DNA of 46,767 nt, taken from NCBI GenBank assembly GCA_017615975.1, contig JAFZYZ010000017.1, positions 1 through 46,767 of the forward strand, written 5' to 3'. The notes beneath the pieces are model-generated. The model did no database searches, was not told the DNA's origin, and saw only the letters and a list, made by a program, of their open reading frames with translations. The translations under genes and the position numbers were made by a program. Source of the DNA: Clostridia bacterium (GTDB lineage: Bacteria; Bacillota; Clostridia; Christensenellales; Borkfalkiaceae). Shown piece by piece: positions 34,101 through 41,718 of this stretch. Each line of letters begins with the position of its first letter. The stretch's first letter is position 1.

Positions 34101-34502
34101 GAAAGTTATATAGAAGGCAGCGTGGCGCGGATGGACGCCTACAAAGAGATAGCGGAAATAAATTCCGCCGCGCAAGAAAAAGAGTTTATCGGCGCGATAA
34201 AAGACGCGTACGGGGATATTCCCGAAGAAGTGAAAAATCTTATAGATATAGCCGTGGCAAAGTACCTTGCTATGAAGATTTCCGCCGTTAAAATCACCGT
34301 TTCGAAGGGCGAAACAAGTTTACGGTTTGAAAATTTCAACGCATTTAACAACGCCGCGCTTATGGAAGCGGTGGAAAGTTATAAGGACAGAGTGCGCATT
34401 TCCATGAGCGGCGCGCCGAAAATAGAGTTTGTAAGAGAGAGCGAAAACAACTCTGAAATGCTGGCGCTGATGCGCGAATTCCTGTCGAAAGCCGTAATTT
34501 AG
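31104..34502 (+). CDS. mfd: Transcription-repair coupling factor
   Basis: A translocase of 1132 residues, normal for Mfd. It removes RNA polymerase stalled at DNA lesions and recruits UvrA. The order is: UvrB-like N-terminal domains (about 1-340), an RNA-polymerase-interacting domain beginning GDYCVHEVHGIGRV (about 475-490), a RecG-like helicase with Walker A GDVGFGKTE (about 625-632), DEEQ box (about 726), TATPIPRTLHMSL, ENGVDLPRANT and the GRVGRS motif, a TRG region with RDLEIRGAGNILGAQQHGH, and a C-terminal UvrA-blocking domain. AGGTAGG precedes the ATG. It probably forms a unit with pth, 30 bp upstream. Confidence 0.97.
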   Translation: MLEKIVALRNGENSVHEFLSALRQGIPSAVFGVSDAFKNYLVATVEEPVLYVVNDFIAAASAERAIRELSDKKVVYLPDGEDTLLLTRAFSKDGIYKRIRAIKDIKSADVVITTSACLMQTCPKSVQTFTVSRGQSLSRDEIVGFLTETGYERTETVESKGTFAVRGDVLDVFPIDYNEPLRIDFFDDSVENIKTFDTETRKTVAALQSAEIIQAKEYVFDSANLKDLLKVAKSELDAADKTRKTRLKEIYEDILLSAEKKDEGLNALAVLTKDCGTVFDLLAKNTVVIFDEAKRVYDTAVLCATEFTERFNSLYTSGEVFSFAKNTCLCAEELKSRLASYREATLQTLSAANPFFNPLKIINPKTGGVINYRLDFKEVFTDIDNWLYSGYRVLIAAGDSRRAEMLCKDLSDRGIASAIQSRGELKGVVISTETLSAGFIFHEEKVAVIGSGNLFSRDNNAKKLKVKRQSFFTAPEVGDYCVHEVHGIGRVLGSKKITTTEGTKDYVAVEYQGGDVLYVPVEQMDILTRYLGSEKKPKLSKIGGADFEKIKKSVKESIRKMSFDLKKLYSEREQSEGFAFKPDLEMEKAFNAAFPFEETIDQITAEEDVKKDMASGKVMDRLICGDVGFGKTEVAFRAAFRAIIHGKQAAMLAPTTILTEQHYNTAVERFRDFGVKIAVLNRFRTPAEQKKTLAELKAGKIDLVIGTHRLLSNDVAFYDLGLLILDEEQRFGVEHKEKIKLLKKNVDTLTLTATPIPRTLHMSLSGIRAISVINTPPKKRLPVQTYVVEETETLIKDAVFREINRGGQAFVLYNRVESISTFAAKLKNIMPNLKFTVVHGRMNEREMEKGVEEFYQGKTDVLVSTTIIENGVDLPRANTLIVIDADRLGLSSLYQLKGRVGRSDRLAYAYFTFKRDKILSDTAFERLNAIIEFTEMGSGIKIAMRDLEIRGAGNILGAQQHGHMDKIGYELYSKLLREEISGKEEKTPELDIRLNAYIPESYIEGSVARMDAYKEIAEINSAAQEKEFIGAIKDAYGDIPEEVKNLIDIAVAKYLAMKISAVKITVSKGETSLRFENFNAFNNAALMEAVESYKDRVRISMSGAPKIEFVRESENNSEMLALMREFLSKAVI

Positions 34503-34522
34503 CGAAAAATTACGTTATATAA

Positions 34523-34568
34523 GCAATCAAAATTTTCAAAAAGCGGAAAAACGATTGCAATTTTGATT
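34523..34568 (+). repeat. Overlapping inverted repeats at the promoter of the 34631 gene
   Basis: Two dyads share sequence. GCAATC (34523-34528) can pair with GATTGC (34553-34558), and AATCAAAATT (34525-34534) can pair with AATTTTGATT (34559-34568). They cover the -35 hexamer at 34555. There is no T run, so an operator or mRNA structure after mfd is likelier than a terminator. Confidence 0.5.
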
Positions 34569-34583
34569 TATATAGTATATACT
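34555..34583 (+). promoter_or_regulatory. Candidate sigma-A promoter for the 34631 lipoprotein gene
   Basis: TTGCAA (34555-34560), 17-bp spacer, TATACT (34578-34583). Confidence 0.6.
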
Positions 34584-34630
34584 ATTTAAGTATAATAAAA
34601 ACTATTTCCGATTTTTTTGGAGAGAAATAT

Positions 34631-36502
34631 ATGAAAAAACTGCTGTTAAAACTTATTACGCTGCTACTTGCCGCAGTTATCGGTGTGGCTTTCGTTTCCG
34701 GTTGTAAGCTTGTAACCGAAGATACCGAACGAAATCTTAATCAGGTTGTCGCGACGGTAAACATCAACAAGAAAGAAAATATCACTAAAAAAGACCTTAT
34801 AGTCGGCTATATGAACTACGGCTATATTTACACGCAGTATTACGGGTACGACGTGGCGAGAACCTATAAGATTATTCTTAACGGGCTTATCGAAAACCGC
34901 ATAGTCGTTCAGGTGGCGACGGATATATTCGAACACGGCGACGCGGAACTGGGCATAGCCGCTAAAATCGAAAACGACACCCCCGCACCTAACGCGAAAA
35001 GGTATCTGACGGAAGACGAGATTACCGAAGCGAAGTATGCCGCATACAAGGCTATAAACGACCTTTTGGACAGTTATTCCGAAGATAAGTCCAAGACGGA
35101 AATTAAGGACACTTTGATTTTCGACGTAAGAACCGTTCCGACGGACGCTAAAAACGCCGACAAATACGATATAGAATATAAAGAAAATTACGTTGCGGAT
35201 ATAGAGAGCAACGGGTTCGACGTGAACGGGGAATACAGCCGCCCCGCGTTCAATAAGGTTGTGAAACTTCTCAAAACCAACGACCTTTTGGGCGATAAGT
35301 ACGACGGTACGCTTATGACGACCGAGTATCTTAACCAACTTCTTAAGAACTATTATGAAAATCAACTTATCGCTAATTACGAAGAGGCGATATTGCAGGG
35401 CATAAAGGATAGCCTGACCTACGAAAAACTTGAGGCTTCTTATCTTGATAAACTTGACGAACAGAAAGAGTGGTCTAATAAGGAATTTACGGACGCGTTG
35501 TCCGCAGCCACCGCTACAAGTCCTATCGTTTACAGCAATCAGGCAGGCAAATACGGCTACGTTTACAACCTGCTTTTAGGTATAAACGATTACCAGAGTA
35601 AACAGATAGAAGATTTACAGGAAGACCGCGAACACGAACATTTGTCCGAAGCGGACTACGCCGCAAGAAGAAAGGATATTTTAGAAGGCACTATTGCGGA
35701 AGATCTGCGTTCAAGTTGGATTTTGTCTGGCTACGATTACGACTTTGCGACTAATAAATTTACCGGCGACTATACCTTTGCTAAAGACGCCGACAACAGC
35801 CTTGAATTTCAAGGCACGGTAAGAGAAGTAAGGGCAAAGACGGACGATAAAGACGCCGTTTACGCGGTGGAAAGCGTGATAACCTACGGGCTGGAAGAAT
35901 TTACGGCTTTCGTAAACGGATACGTTTACAATAACGAAAGTCTTACTCCCGCGGAAACTAACGAAAATATTTACGCGGCTTATACGAGGAACGATAAACC
36001 CGCCGAGTACGACGCGAAGATAAACGAATTACTGTTTGCCTTCTCGACCGACCCCGGTTCGCTCAACACATATAAGGGCTACGTGATTAAACCCGATAAG
36101 AACGAATACGTTAAGACGTTCGGGGACGCGGGCAAAGCGCTTTTAGACGCTGGCGGCAGCAGTTATACGGTAGTTGCGTCCGACTACGGATATCACTTTA
36201 TGTTCTTCTCCGAAGTGTGGACGGCAAACGACGAGTATGCGACTCTTGCCGATTATCTCGATACTCTCGATATAGATAAGGGCGGCGCTGCGACCTGGGC
36301 GGAATATTTTGACGCGCAGAAAGCAAACTGGGAAGATTTTGAAGAAGAAAACAACTTCTTATACTTCCTTGCAAACGAACTTATTTCGGCAAAACTTTCG
36401 GCTAAATCTTCTCAAAGCAGAACGGTACTTTTGAACACTTACCGTTATAACGAGAAATACACAACGGTTTACGAAAGCGTTTACTCCGACTTAATCGGTT
36501 AA
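34631..36502 (+). CDS. Large lipoprotein with SurA/PrsA-like features (putative extracytoplasmic foldase)
   Basis: A 623-residue lipoprotein with signal peptide 1-24 and lipobox VSGC (Cys25). The N-terminal part (about 35-110) has the SurA/PrsA-type pattern, with VVATVN, KKDL and a helix ending in LIENRIVVQVA. Near the C terminus (about 500-540) a parvulin-like end GYHFMFFSE is visible, but the usual parvulin core is not clear, so rotamase activity is doubtful. Acidic residues are frequent in the middle. It is probably a cell-surface chaperone or a degenerate relative (inference). The ribosome site TTGGAGAG is in place. It is monocistronic and ends at a strong terminator. Confidence 0.8.
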   Translation: MKKLLLKLITLLLAAVIGVAFVSGCKLVTEDTERNLNQVVATVNINKKENITKKDLIVGYMNYGYIYTQYYGYDVARTYKIILNGLIENRIVVQVATDIFEHGDAELGIAAKIENDTPAPNAKRYLTEDEITEAKYAAYKAINDLLDSYSEDKSKTEIKDTLIFDVRTVPTDAKNADKYDIEYKENYVADIESNGFDVNGEYSRPAFNKVVKLLKTNDLLGDKYDGTLMTTEYLNQLLKNYYENQLIANYEEAILQGIKDSLTYEKLEASYLDKLDEQKEWSNKEFTDALSAATATSPIVYSNQAGKYGYVYNLLLGINDYQSKQIEDLQEDREHEHLSEADYAARRKDILEGTIAEDLRSSWILSGYDYDFATNKFTGDYTFAKDADNSLEFQGTVREVRAKTDDKDAVYAVESVITYGLEEFTAFVNGYVYNNESLTPAETNENIYAAYTRNDKPAEYDAKINELLFAFSTDPGSLNTYKGYVIKPDKNEYVKTFGDAGKALLDAGGSSYTVVASDYGYHFMFFSEVWTANDEYATLADYLDTLDIDKGGAATWAEYFDAQKANWEDFEEENNFLYFLANELISAKLSAKSSQSRTVLLNTYRYNEKYTTVYESVYSDLIG

Positions 36503-36522
36503 AACGGATATGAAAATCAAGT

Positions 36523-36551
36523 GGGGCGAAACGTCGGTTTTGCCCCTTTTT
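36523..36551 (+). terminator. Terminator after the PrsA-like lipoprotein gene
   Basis: GGGGCGAAAC (36523-36532), loop GTCG, GTTTTGCCCC (36537-36546), then TTTTT. It lies 20 bp after the stop, and the next gene starts 18 bp beyond it. Confidence 0.88.
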
Positions 36552-36569
36552 ACTGAAAGGAATTATATT

Positions 36570-37295
36570 ATGATAAAACTCGAAACGCATTGTCATTCTT
36601 TGGGCGGTAGCGGTTGCGCTACTGCGGACGATAACACTCTTATAGAAAAGTACGTTAGCGCTGGCTACGGCGGAATAGTTATAACCAACCATTTTTCCAG
36701 GGATAATTACGATTACTTAAAGGGCGACACGCACGCCGAAAAAGTGCGGTTTTATTATTCGCTTATAGATACTTTGCGCGAAAGGTTAAAGCCGTACGGG
36801 GTAAAGGTGTTCTGCGGGGCGGAAATCCGCATAGTGCCGGAAAACGGCAGCGTTCACGGTGAAGAGTTTATGGTGTACGGCATAACCGAAAGGGATATGA
36901 CCGACAGTAAGCCGTTTTTTACCTATACGCAGAAAGAATTGTTCCGCTTTGCCGAAAAGAAGGGGCTCTTTATGTACCAGACGCACCCTTTCCGAGACGG
37001 AGTGCTTTGCGGAAACCCGTGTTTTATGCACGGCGCGGAAAGGTTTAACGGACATTTTCACCATTATAATCATAACGCGAAAGCCGAAGAGTTTTGTGAT
37101 AAATACGGGCTTATAGGTATGTCAGGTACGGACTTTCATAACGAAGAACAGCCTTTGACGGCGGGCATATATATTCCCGACGGAATATGCACAGACCAAG
37201 GGCTTATAGAATATATTTTTAATAAGGACTTTAAAGTTTACGCCGACGCTTTAACGTACGAACGCGAACTTAAAAGGTATAAGGAAGGCAAATGA
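36570..37295 (+). CDS. PHP-domain metal-dependent phosphoesterase
   Basis: A 241-residue PHP protein. Metal-site motifs are ETHCHSLG (HxH near residue 6), the His in ITNHFSRDNYDY, GAEIRI (Glu), THPFRDG (His) and GTDFHNEEQP (DxH) near the C terminus. This matches the polymerase/histidinol-phosphatase fold, a phosphoesterase of unknown substrate. The frame is open upstream through the terminator, but the start at ATG 36570 has AAAGGA ahead and begins right at the conserved region. It overlaps the AEC transporter gene by 4 bp (ATGA). Confidence 0.88.
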   Translation: MIKLETHCHSLGGSGCATADDNTLIEKYVSAGYGGIVITNHFSRDNYDYLKGDTHAEKVRFYYSLIDTLRERLKPYGVKVFCGAEIRIVPENGSVHGEEFMVYGITERDMTDSKPFFTYTQKELFRFAEKKGLFMYQTHPFRDGVLCGNPCFMHGAERFNGHFHHYNHNAKAEEFCDKYGLIGMSGTDFHNEEQPLTAGIYIPDGICTDQGLIEYIFNKDFKVYADALTYERELKRYKEGK

Positions 37296-38296
37296 AAATA
37301 GAATTTACCGACGTTTTAATAACGGTTATTTTCCTGCTTGCGCTGGCGATACCGGGGTATCTGTTCGCCAAACTGAAAATGCTGCCCGAAAAGACGGCGG
37401 AAGCCGTTTCCACCATAGTTTTATACTGCTGTCAATCGGTACTCGTCATCACAAGTTTCCAGAAAAAAGCGTACGAACCGAAGATAGGGCTTAATATGCT
37501 GTGGGTAGCGCTTATTACGCTCGCCGTACACCTTATTATGTTTGCCCTGCTTAAACTGATTTTTATTAAAAAGAGTTCGGACGATAAAGTTCGCGTGCTG
37601 AAATTTGCCAGCGTGTTTTCCAACTGCGGGTTTATGGGCTTTCCCTTCTTGCAATCGCTTTTTTCGGACAATCAGGAACTTTTAGCAGAAATTATGATTT
37701 ACGGCGCGGTGATTATCGCCGTGTTCAATATTTTAACTTGGACTTACGGCGCGTATGTAATGACGGGGGATAAAAAACAGATTTCCTTAAAGAAAATCGC
37801 CCTTAATCCCGTTATTATTTCGCTTATTATAGGGTTCGTGCTGTTTATTGCGCTGCAAAGCCCGCTTGTCGATATTGCGCCTAACAACAGTTTCTTTGAC
37901 GGGGTGCTCGAAAAGTTTATGCAAAGCATGAACTACCTTGCCGATATGGTAACCCCGTGTTCTATGATAGTTATAGGCATAAGACTTGCCAACGTCAATT
38001 TAAAACAGTTGTTTTTGGATAAACGCGCCTATATTTCGGCGGTTTTGAAACTATTCGTAATGCCTGTAGTGGCAATTCTTTCCGTGGCGTTCTTGCCCGT
38101 GGCGACGACGGTGAAATACGCTATATTCTTTTTACTTTCTATGCCGAGCGCGACGAATACCGCAATGTTCTCCGTAAAATTCGGCAGGGACGGCGATCTT
38201 GCGTCCGTGTGCGTGCTGTTATCCACCGTTTTGTCGATTATAACTATTCCGCTTTTGTATCTCGTTATAAGCGGTGTGTTCGGAATAACCATATAG
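37292..38296 (+). CDS. AEC-family transporter (auxin efflux carrier type)
   Basis: A 334-residue membrane protein with about ten helices in two inverted halves, as in the AEC (PF03547) family: IPGYLFAKLKMLPEKTAEAVSTIVLYCCQ at the first repeat (start near 37340), FSNCGFMGFPFL in the middle, and SMPSATNTAMFSVKFG with the unwound-helix Asn/Pro region in the second. Bacterial members export or import small carboxylates such as malate or malonate (family knowledge); the substrate here is unknown. It overlaps the PHP gene by 4 bp and is probably co-transcribed with it. Confidence 0.9.
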   Translation: MKIEFTDVLITVIFLLALAIPGYLFAKLKMLPEKTAEAVSTIVLYCCQSVLVITSFQKKAYEPKIGLNMLWVALITLAVHLIMFALLKLIFIKKSSDDKVRVLKFASVFSNCGFMGFPFLQSLFSDNQELLAEIMIYGAVIIAVFNILTWTYGAYVMTGDKKQISLKKIALNPVIISLIIGFVLFIALQSPLVDIAPNNSFFDGVLEKFMQSMNYLADMVTPCSMIVIGIRLANVNLKQLFLDKRAYISAVLKLFVMPVVAILSVAFLPVATTVKYAIFFLLSMPSATNTAMFSVKFGRDGDLASVCVLLSTVLSIITIPLLYLVISGVFGITI

Positions 38297-38311
38297 CGTA
38301 GGGGGGGATTT

Positions 38312-39031
38312 ATGAAAGGTTTAACCGCAGTAATCACAGGCGCAAGCGGCGGAATAGGGCTTGCAATATCCAAAGCGCTTGCTAAAGAAGGCGTTAATCT
38401 CGTTTTATTCGGCGGCACTAATGCGAAAAAACTCGAAGATACCGCTGCTTTTCTTAAAAAAGAGTTTAAGGATATAGCGGTGGACTTTTACCCCTGCGAC
38501 TTAACCGACGATAAATCGGTGATAGGGTTTTTTAAAAAAGCGGCTAAAAACGGCGTTGATATTTTGATAAACAACGCGGGACAAGCGTTCAGCGCGCCCG
38601 TGGAAGATACGGATATGCGTGTTTTCGATAAAATAATGGATCTTAATTTCCGCGCGCCCGTTTTAATAACCAAGCAGGCGCTACCGTACTTAAAAGCGTC
38701 CAAGCGCCCGACAATAATCAATATTGCGTCGGTGGTGGCGCATAACGGCTATCCGCTGCAAAGCGCGTACACCGCTTCTAAACACGCGCTTTTGGGGTTC
38801 AGCAAGTCGATAGCCGCGGAACTTTATAATCAGGGGATACGCGTGCACGTTATATCGCCCGGGGGCGTTTATACGGATATGATTAAGACGGCGCGCCCCG
38901 ATTTAACCGGCGAAGATATGATAATGCCCGAAGATATCGCCGAAACGGTGCTGTTCCTGTTAAAAAACCGAACTAACGCCGTAATAGACGAAATAAGGCT
39001 GCATCGCGCGGCGAAAGAACCGTTTGCGTAG
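38312..39031 (+). CDS. Short-chain dehydrogenase/reductase
   Basis: A classical SDR of 239 residues: TGASGGIGLAI (cofactor), NNAGQAF, catalytic Ser in NIASVVAHNG, YTASKHAL (Tyr-x-x-x-Lys), then SPGGVYTDM. A cofactor preference cannot be read with confidence; an Asn/Lys-rich site after beta-2 (GGTNAKK) hints at NADP. The substrate is unknown. A G-rich ribosome site (AGGGGGGAT) precedes the ATG. It starts 16 bp after the AEC gene, so it is probably the third gene of that unit. Confidence 0.92.
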   Translation: MKGLTAVITGASGGIGLAISKALAKEGVNLVLFGGTNAKKLEDTAAFLKKEFKDIAVDFYPCDLTDDKSVIGFFKKAAKNGVDILINNAGQAFSAPVEDTDMRVFDKIMDLNFRAPVLITKQALPYLKASKRPTIINIASVVAHNGYPLQSAYTASKHALLGFSKSIAAELYNQGIRVHVISPGGVYTDMIKTARPDLTGEDMIMPEDIAETVLFLLKNRTNAVIDEIRLHRAAKEPFA

Positions 39032-39044
39032 ATACGTCAACCGA

Positions 39045-39073
39045 TTGACATTGAATAAATATTTTATTATAAT
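39045..39073 (+). promoter_or_regulatory. Perfect-consensus sigma-A promoter giving a leaderless mRNA for the SpoIIE gene
   Basis: TTGACA (39045-39050), exactly 17 bp, TATAAT (39068-39073). The start point expected 6-8 bp after the -10 box is 39079-39081, only 2-4 bases before the ATG at 39083. No ribosome site is present. Confidence 0.82.
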
Positions 39074-39082
39074 TACATAGTA

Positions 39083-41143
39083 ATGAAAAGATTTAAGAAA
39101 GTTTTTCGCGGTCTGACTTTCAATATAATAATGGCTGTCACCGTATTGTTATTGGTTTTCTGCGTCGTTACAAGCGCCATAGGCTATTTTAAATTTACCG
39201 ACGCATTGACCAAAGAATATACGGACTCCGCTTTGAATACGGCAAATACCGCCGCGGAACTGGTTAAAAACGATAATATTGACGCGTATCTTGAAAACAA
39301 GCAGAGTATTCTCGATAACGAAGATACTCCGCTGGTTGCCGAATACCTTCAGACGTTAGGATATCTGGATATACTTTGCAACAAGCAGGACGTTACGGTT
39401 ATTTACGTTATAGTGGTTGCAGAAGATTACTCAAATTACACTTGCGTTTTTAACTGTCCTAACGTTAACAGCGGCTATACGCCGTGGGAAATAGGCAAAG
39501 TCGTTTCCACGTCTTCAACGGCAGGAACTTACCGTCAGATTTACGAAGATATTTACGTCAACGGCGCAAAGAGTGCGACGGTGATGAGAACGACCAACTT
39601 AAACGGAGCGCAGCCGCATATAACTTCGCTTATTCCGCTGTATAAAAGCGACGGAACGACTGTGGCGGGAATTATGTGCGTTCAGCGTCCTATGGCGGAA
39701 CTTACCGAAGGGCGCAAAAGCTATATAGTTTTAGTCGTCTGCTTTACTTTGGGGATAGCGGTACTTTTCATAATGTTCTTTACGCTGTTTATGAAACGGC
39801 AGTTCGTCAATCCTATCAAGAAAATCAACGTGGAAGCGGCAAGGTTCGCAAAAGAAAACAGCGTTCCGGAAAAGCCCATTTCGGAAAAAATAAGCAAGAT
39901 AAACGAAATATCTTCGCTGGCGTCGGCAATATCCGATATGGAAAAAGAAACGCTGGAATATATCGATAACCTTTCGCAGGTTATTTCCGAAAAACAACGT
40001 ATGGGTACGGAACTTCGCATAGCAAGCCTTATTCAGGAAGGTTCTGTTTCGTCCGTGTTCCCGGCGTTCCCTGACCGCACGGATTTCGACCTGTTCGCGT
40101 CTATGGAACCCGCTAAAGAAGTGGGCGGCGATTTCTACGATTTCTTTATGATAGACGACGACCGTCTCGCGCTGGTTATTGCGGACGTGTCTGGGAAAGG
40201 CGTTCCCGCCGCGCTGTTTATGATGGCGACGAAGATTTTAATAAACGAACGTTCGCAAGTCGGCGGCACTCCCGCGGAAATATTAAATATCGTCAATACG
40301 CGAATATGCAAGCAGAACAAGGCGGAAATGTTTATAACCGTATGGCTTGGAATACTTGAACTTTCTACGGGCAAACTTACTTTTGCAAATGCCGGGCACG
40401 ACGATCCCGCATTTGCGCTCGGCGGCGAGTTTACTATAGAAAAGAGAAAACACGGGCTTGCCATAGGCGCTATGGATGGGGTTTGCTATCAGGATAACGA
40501 AATAACTTTAAGTAAAGGCGATAAGATTTTCCTTTACACCGACGGCGTTCCCGAAGCGACGGATAAAGATAATACGCTGTTTACTGCGGCAAGGATGATA
40601 GACGCACTCAATTCCGACAAGAACGGTTCGCCGGAAAGCGTAATAAAGACCGTGCGCCGCAAAGTAGCGGAATTTACGGGCGACGCGCCGCAGTTCGACG
40701 ATATGACTATGCTGTGCTGCGAATATAAGGGCAAAATCGGCAACGGTATAAAACTTCCGGCAACGAACGAAAATCTAGGTAAGGTAATAGACTTTATAAA
40801 CGATAAACTGAAAAATTCCGGATGCACGGCGAAATTCGTTCGACAAACGGAACTTTTTGTCGAAGAAGTATTCGTAAACGTGGCGAACTACGCTTACGCA
40901 CCGGGTACGGGCGACGTGGAAATAACCGTAAAAGTTCTTAAAGATAAGGTGAGAATTACTTTTATCGATCAGGGGGTAAAGTATAATCCGCTTGAAAAAC
41001 CCGATCCCGATATAACCCTTTCGGCAGATAAGCGCGAGATAGGCGGGCTTGGAATTTTTATGACCAAGAAACTTACCGATAAAATCGAATACGAATATAA
41101 AGACGGAAAAAATATTCTTATAACGGAGAAGAATTTTGAATAA
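39083..41143 (+). CDS. Receptor-type SpoIIE/RsbU-like PP2C phosphatase with C-terminal HATPase domain
   Basis: A 686-residue membrane signalling protein. Order: TM1 (about 13-35), an extracytoplasmic Cache-like sensor domain (about 36-210), TM2 (about 213-237), HAMP and coiled coil (about 240-310), then a SpoIIE PP2C domain (about 320-550) with metal-site GGDFYDF (Asp350), IADVSGKG (Asp368), GHDDPAF, LYTDGVPEA and DDMTML. A C-terminal RsbW-like HATPase (about 570-686) has EEVFVNVANYAY (Asn599) and GGLGIFM. Such fusions control STAS anti-sigma antagonists by phosphorylation state (family knowledge). No Shine-Dalgarno is seen; the promoter predicts a leaderless message. It overlaps the HD gene by 8 bp. 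Confidence 0.92.
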   Translation: MKRFKKVFRGLTFNIIMAVTVLLLVFCVVTSAIGYFKFTDALTKEYTDSALNTANTAAELVKNDNIDAYLENKQSILDNEDTPLVAEYLQTLGYLDILCNKQDVTVIYVIVVAEDYSNYTCVFNCPNVNSGYTPWEIGKVVSTSSTAGTYRQIYEDIYVNGAKSATVMRTTNLNGAQPHITSLIPLYKSDGTTVAGIMCVQRPMAELTEGRKSYIVLVVCFTLGIAVLFIMFFTLFMKRQFVNPIKKINVEAARFAKENSVPEKPISEKISKINEISSLASAISDMEKETLEYIDNLSQVISEKQRMGTELRIASLIQEGSVSSVFPAFPDRTDFDLFASMEPAKEVGGDFYDFFMIDDDRLALVIADVSGKGVPAALFMMATKILINERSQVGGTPAEILNIVNTRICKQNKAEMFITVWLGILELSTGKLTFANAGHDDPAFALGGEFTIEKRKHGLAIGAMDGVCYQDNEITLSKGDKIFLYTDGVPEATDKDNTLFTAARMIDALNSDKNGSPESVIKTVRRKVAEFTGDAPQFDDMTMLCCEYKGKIGNGIKLPATNENLGKVIDFINDKLKNSGCTAKFVRQTELFVEEVFVNVANYAYAPGTGDVEITVKVLKDKVRITFIDQGVKYNPLEKPDPDITLSADKREIGGLGIFMTKKLTDKIEYEYKDGKNILITEKNFE

Positions 41144-41717
41144 GATAGAACGGGCTGTGCAATACGCTACCGAAGCGCATCAAGGTCAAAAACGCAAACT
41201 TTCGGAGATGCCGTATATACTGCACCCCTTGGAAGCGGCGGCAATAACGTCAAGGCTTACGCACGACGAAGACGTCGTTTGCGCCGCACTGCTTCACGAC
41301 GTAGTGGAAGATACGGGGCGCAGCATAGGTGAAATAGAACGACTGTTCGGCAGTAGAGTTGCGGAACTCGTGGAGTCGGAAACGGAGAATAAGCGAACTA
41401 ATCTTCCGCCCGCTTCGACCTGGCGGATAAGAAAGGAAGAGACGCTTGCGCATTTAAGAGAGACTTCCGACAGAGCGGTAAAAATCCTGTGGCTTGCGGA
41501 CAAACTGTCGAATATGCGTTCTGTTTATAACGCGTATTTGCGCCGCGGGGACGATATTTGGCAGGACTTTAACGAAAAGGACAAAGAAAAGCAAAGATGG
41601 TATTACGAAAGCGTTGCCGCTGCTTTAGCGGAAGAGTGTAAAGGCACTGCGGCTTTTGAAGAATATGAAAAAATAATAGAGTTAGTATTCGGTAAAACCG
41701 ACAAGGGGGACAAATAA
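41136..41717 (+). CDS. RelA/SpoT-type HD-domain hydrolase
   Basis: A 193-residue HD protein like the hydrolase domain of SpoT and the small MESH1 alarmone hydrolases: AVQYATEAHQGQKRK, MPYILHPLEAA (His), ALLHDVVEDTGR (His-Asp) and LWLADKLSNMRSV (Asp near the C-terminal half). It could hydrolyse (p)ppGpp or a related nucleotide in the cytoplasm (inference). The start is TTG with GGAG seven bases ahead, and it overlaps the phosphatase gene by 8 bp. The position between two partner-switching proteins suggests that the pathway links to nucleotide signalling. Confidence 0.88.
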   Translation: MNKIERAVQYATEAHQGQKRKLSEMPYILHPLEAAAITSRLTHDEDVVCAALLHDVVEDTGRSIGEIERLFGSRVAELVESETENKRTNLPPASTWRIRKEETLAHLRETSDRAVKILWLADKLSNMRSVYNAYLRRGDDIWQDFNEKDKEKQRWYYESVAAALAEECKGTAAFEEYEKIIELVFGKTDKGDK

Positions 41718-41718
41718 A

